DNA from: an uncultured Alphaproteobacteria bacterium
Lineage (GTDB): Bacteria; Pseudomonadota; Alphaproteobacteria; Rhodobacterales; Rhodobacteraceae
Direction of reading: 5' to 3'
Assembly: GCA_902578545.1 (NCBI GenBank)
Contig: CACHDI010000001.1
Span: 124,001 to 188,000, forward strand
Length of the DNA: 64,000 nt
The notes under the pieces are model-generated. The model was not told the DNA's origin, searched no databases, and was given only the letters and a program-made list of their open reading frames with translations. Made by a program: the position numbers and the translations under genes. This document shows positions 56,201 through 64,000 of the stretch, piece after piece. Each line of letters opens with the position of its first letter. Position 1 is the stretch's first letter.

Positions 56201-59200
56201 TTGAATATTACCAAATTACGTTTGAACGGTTTTAAAAGTTTTGTAGACCCAACTGAGTTTGAGATACTTCCAGGACTTACTGGAGTAGTAGGTCCAAATG
56301 GATGTGGAAAATCAAATTTATTAGATGCTTTAAGATGGGTTATGGGAGAAAATAGACCAACCTCTATGCGAGGTGATGGAATGGATGATGTTATATTTGG
56401 TGGGACGAGTTTAAGGCCTGCTAGGTCTTATGCTGAAGTAAATTTACAAATTGAAAATTTTGATCCAAAAATTTTACCTACTAAAACAAATGAAAATTCC
56501 ATTGAAATTGTTAGAAGAATTAATTTTGAATCTGGGTCCACTTACAAAATAGAGGGAAAGGAAACACTAGCCAGAGAGGTTAGATTGCTTTTTGCCGATT
56601 ATTCTTCGGGTTCTAATTCTCCTTCTTTAGTAAGGCAAGGTCAAATTTCAAATCTTATAAATGAAAACCCTAAATCTCGTAAAAGAATTTTAGAAGAGGC
56701 AGCAGGAATATCTGGACTATATCACAGAAGACATGAATCAGAATTAAAGCTTAATGCGTCTGAAAATAATCTGGAAAGAATAAATGATATTCTATCAAAA
56801 TTAGAAGAACAATTGAAGGCGTTAAAAAAACAAGCCAAACAAGCGGAGGAATATCGTGTACTAGGAGAAAAAATTAGAAAACAAGAAACACTGCTTCTAT
56901 ATGTTCGTTGGGAAAATGAATATTTAGAATTTAATAACTTGAAGATTGGGTTAGATAATATTCTAAAAGAAAGAACTGATCATGAAAAAGTCCTTAGAAA
57001 CTTTACAGACTTAAAAGAACAAAAAGAACATTTATTACCAAAAATAAGAGAGCAACAAGCTGCAGACCAAATATCTTTAAATCAATTTCATTCTCAAAAA
57101 ACTAATATCGAAGAAAAGTATAAAAATGCTTTATCAAAAATTAATGAGTTAAATCAAAGAATTTTGGAGTTAGAAAATGATTATAAAAGAGAAAATGAAT
57201 TAATTCTTGATGCAGATAGTGTTCTTAAGAATTCAGAAAATGAAAAAAACAATATCATTAATAATCAAAGTGATTTGTCGATCAAAATTAAAAGTACTAA
57301 AAAGGATTTAGATTTTTCCATTGTTGAATTTAATAAAATTGAGAAAGAATATGAAATTGAAGCCAACAGTTTTGCTGCTTCTTTAGCCAAAAAAAATAAT
57401 CTGGAAACAAATTTAGAAGAAAATCAAAAAAGTTTAAAACAATTAGAAGAGAAAATTACAAAAGTTAAAAATGATAAATCTAAGGTAATTCTTCGAAAGA
57501 AACACATTGAAAATGAGTTAATATTTATACGAAATGAGTTAGAGATATTTACAAAAGATGTAGATAAAAAATCTATAATGCTAGATAAAACAGATGATGA
57601 AGTTCAGACTTTGAGAGCTGATTTACTAAATGCTGAAGAAAAATTATCTGAAGAGAGAAGTAAATTATTAGCTATTAAATCAGAAATGAATACTTTAGAA
57701 GAGTTTTTGAATGAGCAAGAGATTTTTGAAGATGCTATTATCAATCAAGTTCAAATATCTAAAGATTTTGAAATTGTATTTAGTGTAATTTTGAATGACG
57801 ATTTAAACTATCCACCACAGTCTTCTGACAAAAAAAGTGGATGGTATTACAATGAAAATGACATACAATCTTGTTCCTTTCCTGAGGGTGTAAAAGTTTT
57901 AGCTGATTTAGTTAAGCATCCAAGAGAATTAAATAAAAGGTTAAGGAATGTTGGTTTAGTAAATTCAAAAGATGGTTATTTACTTCAATCAAAGTTAAAA
58001 AATGGTCAGTGTTTGGTATCTATGGAAGGCGATTTTTGGAGATGGGATGGATTTTCAATAACATCCAATGACTTGAATACAAGTAATACACAAAAAGTCA
58101 AAAATTTAAATAGATTACAGAATTTAAAAGTCTTACAAAAAGAAATTGAAAAAAAAGTTTTTATCCAAACTAATCATAAAACAGATCAAGAATATATAAT
58201 TAAAGAAAAAATTGAGGAATATGATAATTTAAAAAAAAATTATATTTATAAAGAAAAAAAATTGAACGAATTAAAATCAAATTTAAGTAAATTAGAAGCA
58301 GAATATGAAATTAATTGTGCACAAATTGATAGTTTGGAAGGTTATTATATCAATCTTAATGAAGATCATAGTACAATAATTAAAAATTTTGAAGAAATCA
58401 AAGATTTAGATAATCAAGAGACTGATTTTCAAAAAGAAGAAGAAAATATTAATATTAAGAAAAAAGCATTAGAGGATTTTAGGAATAAAAATCTTGATAG
58501 TAGGTTGGTTCTTGAAGAATTAATGTCTCAATTCAATTTTAGTAAAAATAGATTAATGCAAATTGATAAAGAACTACAAGATTGGTCAATTAGAAAAAAA
58601 AGATCAGTTGATCAACAGGATAATATTTTATTAAGAAAAAAAGAACTAGAATGTTTCTTAGAAAGTGCACGATTAGAACCAAAAAAAATAGAAAATGATA
58701 TTTTGCATCTTAATAAAAAAATCACTGAAGCTGAAAAGAAATGCAGTATTTCTACTGATGAATTGGTAAGTGCTGAAAAGAAACTGAGGGAAGCATTATT
58801 TAAAGAAAAAGAAGCTCTGAAGATTGCTGAGGATTTAAAAGAAAAGTATGTAAGAGCTGAAGTTTCTATTGAGGCAGCAAAAGATAATTTAATTGAACTT
58901 GAAAGTCATTTAAAGAAAGAAACCGGACTTAGTCCCAAGGTCTTTCAAGACAAATACATTGAAAAGCTTACACATAAGCTTTCAGTTGACACAATTGAAA
59001 AAAATTTGGATCACCTAATAAGAAAAAGAAATTTTGTAGGACCCGTTAATTTAAGAGCTGAAGAAGATGAAAAAGAGATCAATGCTGAATATTCAGAGTT
59101 ACTCAAACAAAAAGAAGATCTTGAGGTGGCTGTAAAAAAACTTAGAAATGCGATCTCTAATTTAAATAAAGAAGGAAGAGAAAAACTTTTAAAAGCATTT

Positions 59201-59659
59201 GATGAAGTGAATAAAAATTTTACAACTTTGTTTAATAATTTATTTGGAGGTGGGCATAGTAATTTACTACTTGTAGAAAATGATGATCCATTAGAAGCTG
59301 GACTTGAGATCATGTGTCAACCTCCAGGAAAGAAATTGTCTAATTTAGCTTTACTTTCAGGTGGAGAACAAACTCTTGCTGCCATTTCATTAATTTTTGC
59401 AGTCTTTATGGTAAATCCAAGCCCTATTTGTGTCTTGGATGAAGTAGACGCACCTTTAGATGATGCCAATATTGTTAGATTCTGTAATCTACTTGATAAT
59501 ATGAAAGAAAGAACTGATACCAGATTCATAATCATTACCCATAATCCAATTACAATGTCTAAAATGAATAGGCTATATGGTGTTACTATGGCAGAAAAAG
59601 GTGTTAGTCAGCTAGTAAGTGTTGATTTAGATAAAGCTGAACAATTAGTAGATGCTTAA
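56201..59659 (+). CDS. smc: chromosome segregation SMC ATPase
   Basis: 1152-residue SMC protein. The N-terminal Walker A is GPNGCGKSNLLDAL (about 32-45). Two long Glu/Lys-rich coiled-coil arms flank a hinge at about 515-640. The C-terminal head carries the signature LLSGGEQTLAA and Walker B ICVLDEVDAPLDD. It organises and segregates the chromosome with ScpAB. The start is TTG at 56201 with AAGG about 10 bp upstream, as the conserved LRLNGFKSF block begins five residues in. Length is typical. Confidence 0.95.
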   Translation: MNITKLRLNGFKSFVDPTEFEILPGLTGVVGPNGCGKSNLLDALRWVMGENRPTSMRGDGMDDVIFGGTSLRPARSYAEVNLQIENFDPKILPTKTNENSIEIVRRINFESGSTYKIEGKETLAREVRLLFADYSSGSNSPSLVRQGQISNLINENPKSRKRILEEAAGISGLYHRRHESELKLNASENNLERINDILSKLEEQLKALKKQAKQAEEYRVLGEKIRKQETLLLYVRWENEYLEFNNLKIGLDNILKERTDHEKVLRNFTDLKEQKEHLLPKIREQQAADQISLNQFHSQKTNIEEKYKNALSKINELNQRILELENDYKRENELILDADSVLKNSENEKNNIINNQSDLSIKIKSTKKDLDFSIVEFNKIEKEYEIEANSFAASLAKKNNLETNLEENQKSLKQLEEKITKVKNDKSKVILRKKHIENELIFIRNELEIFTKDVDKKSIMLDKTDDEVQTLRADLLNAEEKLSEERSKLLAIKSEMNTLEEFLNEQEIFEDAIINQVQISKDFEIVFSVILNDDLNYPPQSSDKKSGWYYNENDIQSCSFPEGVKVLADLVKHPRELNKRLRNVGLVNSKDGYLLQSKLKNGQCLVSMEGDFWRWDGFSITSNDLNTSNTQKVKNLNRLQNLKVLQKEIEKKVFIQTNHKTDQEYIIKEKIEEYDNLKKNYIYKEKKLNELKSNLSKLEAEYEINCAQIDSLEGYYINLNEDHSTIIKNFEEIKDLDNQETDFQKEEENINIKKKALEDFRNKNLDSRLVLEELMSQFNFSKNRLMQIDKELQDWSIRKKRSVDQQDNILLRKKELECFLESARLEPKKIENDILHLNKKITEAEKKCSISTDELVSAEKKLREALFKEKEALKIAEDLKEKYVRAEVSIEAAKDNLIELESHLKKETGLSPKVFQDKYIEKLTHKLSVDTIEKNLDHLIRKRNFVGPVNLRAEEDEKEINAEYSELLKQKEDLEVAVKKLRNAISNLNKEGREKLLKAFDEVNKNFTTLFNNLFGGGHSNLLLVENDDPLEAGLEIMCQPPGKKLSNLALLSGGEQTLAAISLIFAVFMVNPSPICVLDEVDAPLDDANIVRFCNLLDNMKERTDTRFIIITHNPITMSKMNRLYGVTMAEKGVSQLVSVDLDKAEQLVDA

Positions 59660-59689
59660 AATTATTTAAAATTAATATGATGAAAAAAT

Positions 59690-60520
59690 ATGTATTCATT
59701 TGATAATAAGTACTTTGTTTCTACAAATTGGCTGGAGCAAAGGTTAAGCGATCCTAATTTAAGAATCATAGATGCAAGCTGGTATTTGCCCAATGTTAAA
59801 AGGTCTGGGTTAAAAGAATTTGAAAACAATCATATTCCTGGTGCAAATTTTTTTGATTTAGATAAGTTTTCAGATTTTAAGTCTGAATTACCACACATGG
59901 CATTAAATGAAAAAGATTTTAGTAATAAATTTGAAATTTTTGGAATCAAACAAAATCAAAATATTATTGTTTATGATGGCTTAGGATTATTTTCTTCTCC
60001 AAGATTATTATGGTTACTCCATTTATATGGTTTTGATAATGTATTTATATTAGATGGGGGATTCCCGAAATGGTTAAGTGAAAATAAACCTACAAACAGA
60101 GAGGTAATAAATTTTAAACCTCATAAAATTAATTTTTCTTATAAAAAAGATTTGATAGTCTCTATGGATTTTGTAATGAAATACTTAAATTCAGATAATA
60201 TTCAAATAATAGATGCAAGATCTTCGAGTCGATTTAAAGGCATTGAAAAAGAGCCTAGAAAGGGGCTTAGAAGTGGCCATATTCCAAATTCAATAAACCT
60301 TTATTATGGTGACGTATTAAATACTGATTATACTTTGAAATCAAATAATTTACTTAAGAATAAAATTGAAGAGCTTGGTATTGACTTAACCAAACATTTA
60401 ATTACATCTTGTGGGTCTGGAGTGACTGCGTCAATTCTATATGTAGTCCTTAAGGGACTTGGTGCGGAAAAGGTTTCAGTTTATGATGGATCGTGGTGCG
60501 AATGGGGAAAATTCAATTAA
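59690..60520 (+). CDS. sseA: 3-mercaptopyruvate sulfurtransferase
   Basis: 276-residue protein with tandem rhodanese domains. The C-terminal active-site Cys is in SCGSGVTAS. The CGSGVTA loop type marks mercaptopyruvate sulfurtransferases rather than thiosulfate sulfurtransferases (CRxGx). N-terminal blocks STNWLEQRLSDPNLRIIDASWYLP and HIPGANFFDLD are typical. It follows smc after 30 bp and may be cotranscribed. Confidence 0.9.
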   Translation: MYSFDNKYFVSTNWLEQRLSDPNLRIIDASWYLPNVKRSGLKEFENNHIPGANFFDLDKFSDFKSELPHMALNEKDFSNKFEIFGIKQNQNIIVYDGLGLFSSPRLLWLLHLYGFDNVFILDGGFPKWLSENKPTNREVINFKPHKINFSYKKDLIVSMDFVMKYLNSDNIQIIDARSSSRFKGIEKEPRKGLRSGHIPNSINLYYGDVLNTDYTLKSNNLLKNKIEELGIDLTKHLITSCGSGVTASILYVVLKGLGAEKVSVYDGSWCEWGKFN

Positions 60521-60571
60521 AAAATTCTTTCATTTTTTCATTTAAATATAAAATATTTAGTTGGGTTAAAC

Positions 60572-61768
60572 ATGTTTGAAAATTTAAAATTACAACCAGA
60601 AGATAAAATTATGGCATTAATGTCATTATTCAGAGCCGACGAAAGAAAAGAAAAAATAGACTTAGGTGTTGGAGTTTATAAAAATAATAATGGTCAAACT
60701 CCTATTATGAGTGCAGTTCAAAAAGCTGCTATTATTCTAAACGATACACAAAAAACAAAAAGTTACGTAGGACTTTCAGGAAATTTAGGGTTTATAGATA
60801 ATGTAAGTCAATTAGTTTTAGCTGATGTTGTTGCAAAAAATCAGGTTGTGGGGGCTCAAGCACCAGGTGGAACGGGAGCATTTCATCAGTTATTACTTTT
60901 GATAAGATCTATTGGAGATGATAAGCAGGTTTGGATTTCGTCACCATCTTGGCCAAATCATGCAGCAATATTAAAACATTTAGGTATTCCATTTAATACT
61001 TATAGCTACTTTGATTATGAAACTTGTGAAGTAAACTTTTCTAGAATGATGTCTGATCTTGAAAAAACTAATTCTGGAGATGTTTTACTTTTGCATGGTT
61101 GTTGTCATAATCCAACTGGAGCAAATTTATCATTAGAACATTGGAAGGAGCTTACTAAGTTCTGTGAGAAAAAAAATATACTACCTTTGGTTGACTTGGC
61201 CTATCAAGGTTTTGGAGATGGCATAAATGATGATGTAAAAGGTTTGAGATATATGGCCTCCAATTTGCAAGAATTATGTATTGGTATATCCTGTTCAAAA
61301 AACTTTGGTTTATATAGAGATAGGGTAGGAGCTGCGTTAATGGTAGTTTCTGATAAAAAAAATCAAAAGTTAGTAGAAGAAAATTTAAAATCCTTTAATA
61401 GAGTAACTTTTTCTTTTCCCCCAGATTATGGAGCATCACTTGTTGAAATTATATTAGGAGGGAATAATTCTAAAAATAATGAACTAATACACATATGGGA
61501 AAATGAATTAAATAGCATGAGAAATGGAATGTTGGAACTGAGAAAGTCATTGTCTGCTTCTTTAAGATTAAGCACTAAATCAACTAGATTTGATTTTATT
61601 GAAAGGCATAGAGGTATGTTTTCTCTTATGGGTTTATCATCTGATCAAGTAACAAGATTAAGGGAAGAATTTGGTATCTATATGGTAGGAGACTCTAGGA
61701 TTAATATTGCAGGATTAAATAAAGATCAAATTGATTATTTCTCTTCATCAATCGCTTCAATTATTTAA
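60572..61768 (+). CDS. aromatic amino acid / aspartate aminotransferase
   Basis: 398-residue class I PLP-dependent aminotransferase of the AspC/TyrB branch. The N-terminal MFENLKLQPEDKIMALMSLFRADERKEKIDLGVGVYKN, the HGCCHNPTGANLS block, the DLAYQGFGDG segment and the PLP Lys in SCSKNFGLYRDRVGA are clear. It exchanges amino groups between aspartate or aromatic amino acids and 2-oxoglutarate. TyrB-like and AspC-like specificity cannot be told apart by eye. Confidence 0.9.
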   Translation: MFENLKLQPEDKIMALMSLFRADERKEKIDLGVGVYKNNNGQTPIMSAVQKAAIILNDTQKTKSYVGLSGNLGFIDNVSQLVLADVVAKNQVVGAQAPGGTGAFHQLLLLIRSIGDDKQVWISSPSWPNHAAILKHLGIPFNTYSYFDYETCEVNFSRMMSDLEKTNSGDVLLLHGCCHNPTGANLSLEHWKELTKFCEKKNILPLVDLAYQGFGDGINDDVKGLRYMASNLQELCIGISCSKNFGLYRDRVGAALMVVSDKKNQKLVEENLKSFNRVTFSFPPDYGASLVEIILGGNNSKNNELIHIWENELNSMRNGMLELRKSLSASLRLSTKSTRFDFIERHRGMFSLMGLSSDQVTRLREEFGIYMVGDSRINIAGLNKDQIDYFSSSIASII

Positions 61769-61828
61769 AATATCATCTTAATGTATTAAAAAAACTTTAA
61801 GATTAAAAAATTAAGAAAGAAAAATATC

Positions 61829-63772
61829 ATGGATGAAAAAATATATTATCCCGATTTAACAAATTCCAAATCATTTAAAATTGATAAAAATAAATATAAG
61901 GAAATGTATCAAGAATCTATTTCAAATCCAGAAGAATTTTGGAGAAAGATGGGAAATAGAATTGATTGGATTACTCCTTTTTCAAAAGTTAAGAATACTT
62001 CTTTTTCTCATGATGATGTTTCTATAAAATGGTATGAAGATGGATCACTTAACGTAAGTTATAATTGTATTGACCGACATCTTGAAAAAAACAGTGATAA
62101 AGTTGCTATAATTTGGGAATCAGATGAGCCAAGTTTGTCAAAAAACATTACCTACGGAGAATTGTACAAGCAAGTTTGTCGTTTATCAAATATATATAAA
62201 GAATTAGGTGTGAATAAGGGAGATCGAGTTATTCTTTATATGCCTATGATACCAGAGGCAGCATATGCAATGTTAGCTTGTGCTAGAATAGGAGCTGTAC
62301 ATTCAGTAGTTTTTGGAGGTTTTTCACCAGAAGCACTAGCAAGTAGAATAACTGATTGTGGAGCCTCTTTAGTGGTAACAGCTGATGAAGGGCCTAGAGG
62401 TGGAAAATCGGTACCTCTTAAAGAGAATGTAAATAAAGCTCTAGAAATTTCAGGGGATATAAAAACTCTAGTTGTTAAACGAACAGGAGCCAATATTTAT
62501 ATGAAAGAGAATAGAGATTTTTCATATAATGAAATGGTAGATCTCGTAAGTGAAACTAATGAACCAGAGGAGATGTCTGCTGAAGATCCTCTTTTTATTT
62601 TGTATACTTCCGGATCTACTGGAAAACCTAAAGGAGTACAGCATTCGAATGGTGGTTACATTGTGTATGCCTCTCTAACTCATGAGTATATTTTCGATTA
62701 TCATCAGGAAGATATTTATTGGTGTACTGCTGATGTTGGTTGGATTACCGGGCATAGTTATATCGTTTATGGACCTTTATCGAATGGAGCAACAACTCTA
62801 ATGTTTGAAGGTGTTCCGACATACCCTGATTGTTCTAGGTTTTGGCAAGTTTGTGAAAAACATAATGTAAATCAATTTTATACTGCTCCGACAGCAATCA
62901 GGGCATTGATGGGACAAGGGGATGATTTTGTGAATAATTGTGATTTGTCAAGTTTACGAATTTTAGGTACCGTAGGAGAGCCTATTAACCCAGAAGCATG
63001 GGAGTGGTATAATAAGGTTGTAGGTAAAGGGAAGTGCCCAATAGTTGATACATGGTGGCAAACTGAAACTGGAGGAATACTAATCACTCCTTTACCTGGT
63101 GCAACAGCTACCAAACCTGGATCAGCTACAACTCCTTTTTTTGGAATAAAGCCTGTAATTATAGACCCTAAAACTGGCCAAGAGTTAATAGGTAATAATG
63201 TTGAAGGTGTTTTAGCTTTTAAAGATAGTTGGCCTAGCCAAATGAGAACAGTTTATGGTGATCATGACAGGTTTATAAAAACTTATTTTAGTGATTTTAA
63301 AGGATATTATTTTTCAGGCGACGGCTGTAAAAGAGATAAAGATGGCTATTATTGGATAACTGGCAGAGTTGATGATGTTCTTAATGTATCTGGACACAGA
63401 ATGGGTACTGCTGAAATTGAAAGTGCATTGGTAGCTCATCCTTTAGTATCAGAAAGTGCTGTGGTGGGTTATCCTCATAAGATTAAAGGTCAAGGAATTT
63501 ATGCTTTTGTAACACTAATGGTTGGAAAAAATTCAACTCCAGAATTAACTCAAGAACTAGAGGCATGGGTTAGAAAAGAAATTGGTCCTATTGCAAAACC
63601 AGATTATATTCAATGGTCTCCGAATCTTCCTAAAACTAGATCTGGAAAAATAATGAGAAGAATATTGAGAAAAATTGCTGAGAATAAGTATGAAGACTTG
63701 GGTGATACTTCCACTTTAGCTGATCCATCAGTGGTTAAAAACCTAATCGAAAATAGGTTAAACAAATCTTGA
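61829..63772 (+). CDS. acs: acetyl-CoA synthetase
   Basis: 647-residue adenylate-forming enzyme converting acetate, ATP and CoA to acetyl-CoA. The ATP-binding motif is [16 protein letters not shown], followed by WWQTETGG and the hinge/CoA region [22 protein letters not shown]. The C-terminal [17 protein letters not shown] holds the Lys that protein acetyltransferases modify. Length is canonical. It probably stands alone transcriptionally, 60 bp after the aminotransferase gene. Confidence 0.96.
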   Translation: MDEKIYYPDLTNSKSFKIDKNKYKEMYQESISNPEEFWRKMGNRIDWITPFSKVKNTSFSHDDVSIKWYEDGSLNVSYNCIDRHLEKNSDKVAIIWESDEPSLSKNITYGELYKQVCRLSNIYKELGVNKGDRVILYMPMIPEAAYAMLACARIGAVHSVVFGGFSPEALASRITDCGASLVVTADEGPRGGKSVPLKENVNKALEISGDIKTLVVKRTGANIYMKENRDFSYNEMVDLVSETNEPEEMSAEDPLFILYTSGSTGKPKGVQHSNGGYIVYASLTHEYIFDYHQEDIYWCTADVGWITGHSYIVYGPLSNGATTLMFEGVPTYPDCSRFWQVCEKHNVNQFYTAPTAIRALMGQGDDFVNNCDLSSLRILGTVGEPINPEAWEWYNKVVGKGKCPIVDTWWQTETGGILITPLPGATATKPGSATTPFFGIKPVIIDPKTGQELIGNNVEGVLAFKDSWPSQMRTVYGDHDRFIKTYFSDFKGYYFSGDGCKRDKDGYYWITGRVDDVLNVSGHRMGTAEIESALVAHPLVSESAVVGYPHKIKGQGIYAFVTLMVGKNSTPELTQELEAWVRKEIGPIAKPDYIQWSPNLPKTRSGKIMRRILRKIAENKYEDLGDTSTLADPSVVKNLIENRLNKS

Positions 63773-63805
63773 ATTTATGATTAAAAAATAGGAATTATTG
63801 AAGCT

Positions 63806-64000
63806 ATGAAAAATTATATTATAATTATTTTATTTTTTTGTTTACTATCGGCCTGTAATACAACAACTCAAGGTACTTACGATGGTTATGACTTTAGTCA
63901 TGGAGGTCCCATCCCTTTAAAAATAGAAACTGAGGATAGTAAATCAAATACAACAGGTGAGTGCTTAGCAAATACTCTAAGTTTTCTAATTGGACAACCA
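63806..64000 (+). CDS. lipoprotein cut by the right edge, possibly an I78-type peptidase inhibitor
   Basis: The first 65 codons are present and the frame is open to the window end. A short signal segment ends in the lipobox LLSAC, so Cys17 is likely lipidated. A polar linker leads to CLANTLSFLIGQP, which resembles the beginning of the I78 inhibitor domain (Cys followed by LxGQP). Without the diagnostic RPxRLNV region, which would lie beyond the edge, this remains tentative. AGGAA lies about 11 bp before the ATG. Confidence 0.6.
   Translation, partial: MKNYIIIILFFCLLSACNTTTQGTYDGYDFSHGGPIPLKIETEDSKSNTTGECLANTLSFLIGQP

Overview
The window is a densely packed, strongly AT-rich chromosomal segment from an alphaproteobacterium. 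The evidence is the set of gene neighbourhoods: glnD-murJ-trpS-usp-nfu-tsaB-rimI, the penicillin-binding-protein activator next to rsmI and gshB, slt/dapA/smpB, mdh-sucCD-odhAB-lpd beside sdhCDAB, the alphaproteobacteria-specific FYDLN-acid and TIGR02186-like proteins, and rhizobial-type rhamnose genes. Short intergenic gaps and low GC suggest a streamlined, probably marine planktonic lineage (SAR116-, HIMB59/AEGEAN-169-like or similar). The exact lineage cannot be fixed from this window. I see no insertion sequence, prophage, CRISPR array or rRNA.

Region 1 (1-18.5 kb) is a deoxysugar island. A leftward operon encodes a RhaK-type kinase, a fused rhamnulose-1-phosphate aldolase/short-chain dehydrogenase, a rhizobial-type L-rhamnose isomerase, a separate class II aldolase and a plant/cyanobacterial-type D-ribulokinase. 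Divergent from it run a sugar ABC importer (ATPase, two permeases, binding protein) and a D-tagatose/D-psicose 3-epimerase-family protein. Then come rhamnose mutarotase (opposite strand), a second RhaK-type kinase, an E. coli-type RhaD aldolase, a fourth FGGY kinase and a DenD-like dehydrogenase. The core reads as L-rhamnose uptake, isomerisation, phosphorylation and cleavage to DHAP and L-lactaldehyde. The extra aldolases, kinases and epimerase suggest that at least one additional ketose is handled. No sugar regulator lies inside the island.

Region 2 (18.7-33.5 kb) is a tRNA-Ala(GGC), a FYDLN-acid protein, a YgjP-type metallopeptidase, a GntR/FCD regulator, and most of the TCA cycle from 2-oxoglutarate to oxaloacetate (lpd, odhB, odhA, sucD, sucC, mdh leftward; sdhCDAB rightward with a small lipoprotein between sdhA and sdhB). 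The palindrome TGTGATCACA occurs in front of the gntR gene and twice, 20 bp apart, in front of sucC. This suggests that the regulator controls itself and the TCA block.

Region 3 (33.5-41 kb) holds a TIGR02186-like protein with a TauE/SafE permease, and a nucleoside-type BMP ABC importer in an operon with purine nucleoside phosphorylase. The importer's leader carries two mutually exclusive inverted repeats, one covering the ribosome binding site.

Region 4 (41-64 kb) is housekeeping: rimI, tsaB, nfu (preceded by a perfect Irr/ICE-like box), usp, trpS, murJ, glnD, an LpoA-like lipoprotein, rsmI, gshB, a queuosine-precursor transporter, smpB, dapA, slt, smc, sseA, an aromatic/aspartate aminotransferase, acs, and a lipoprotein cut by the right edge.
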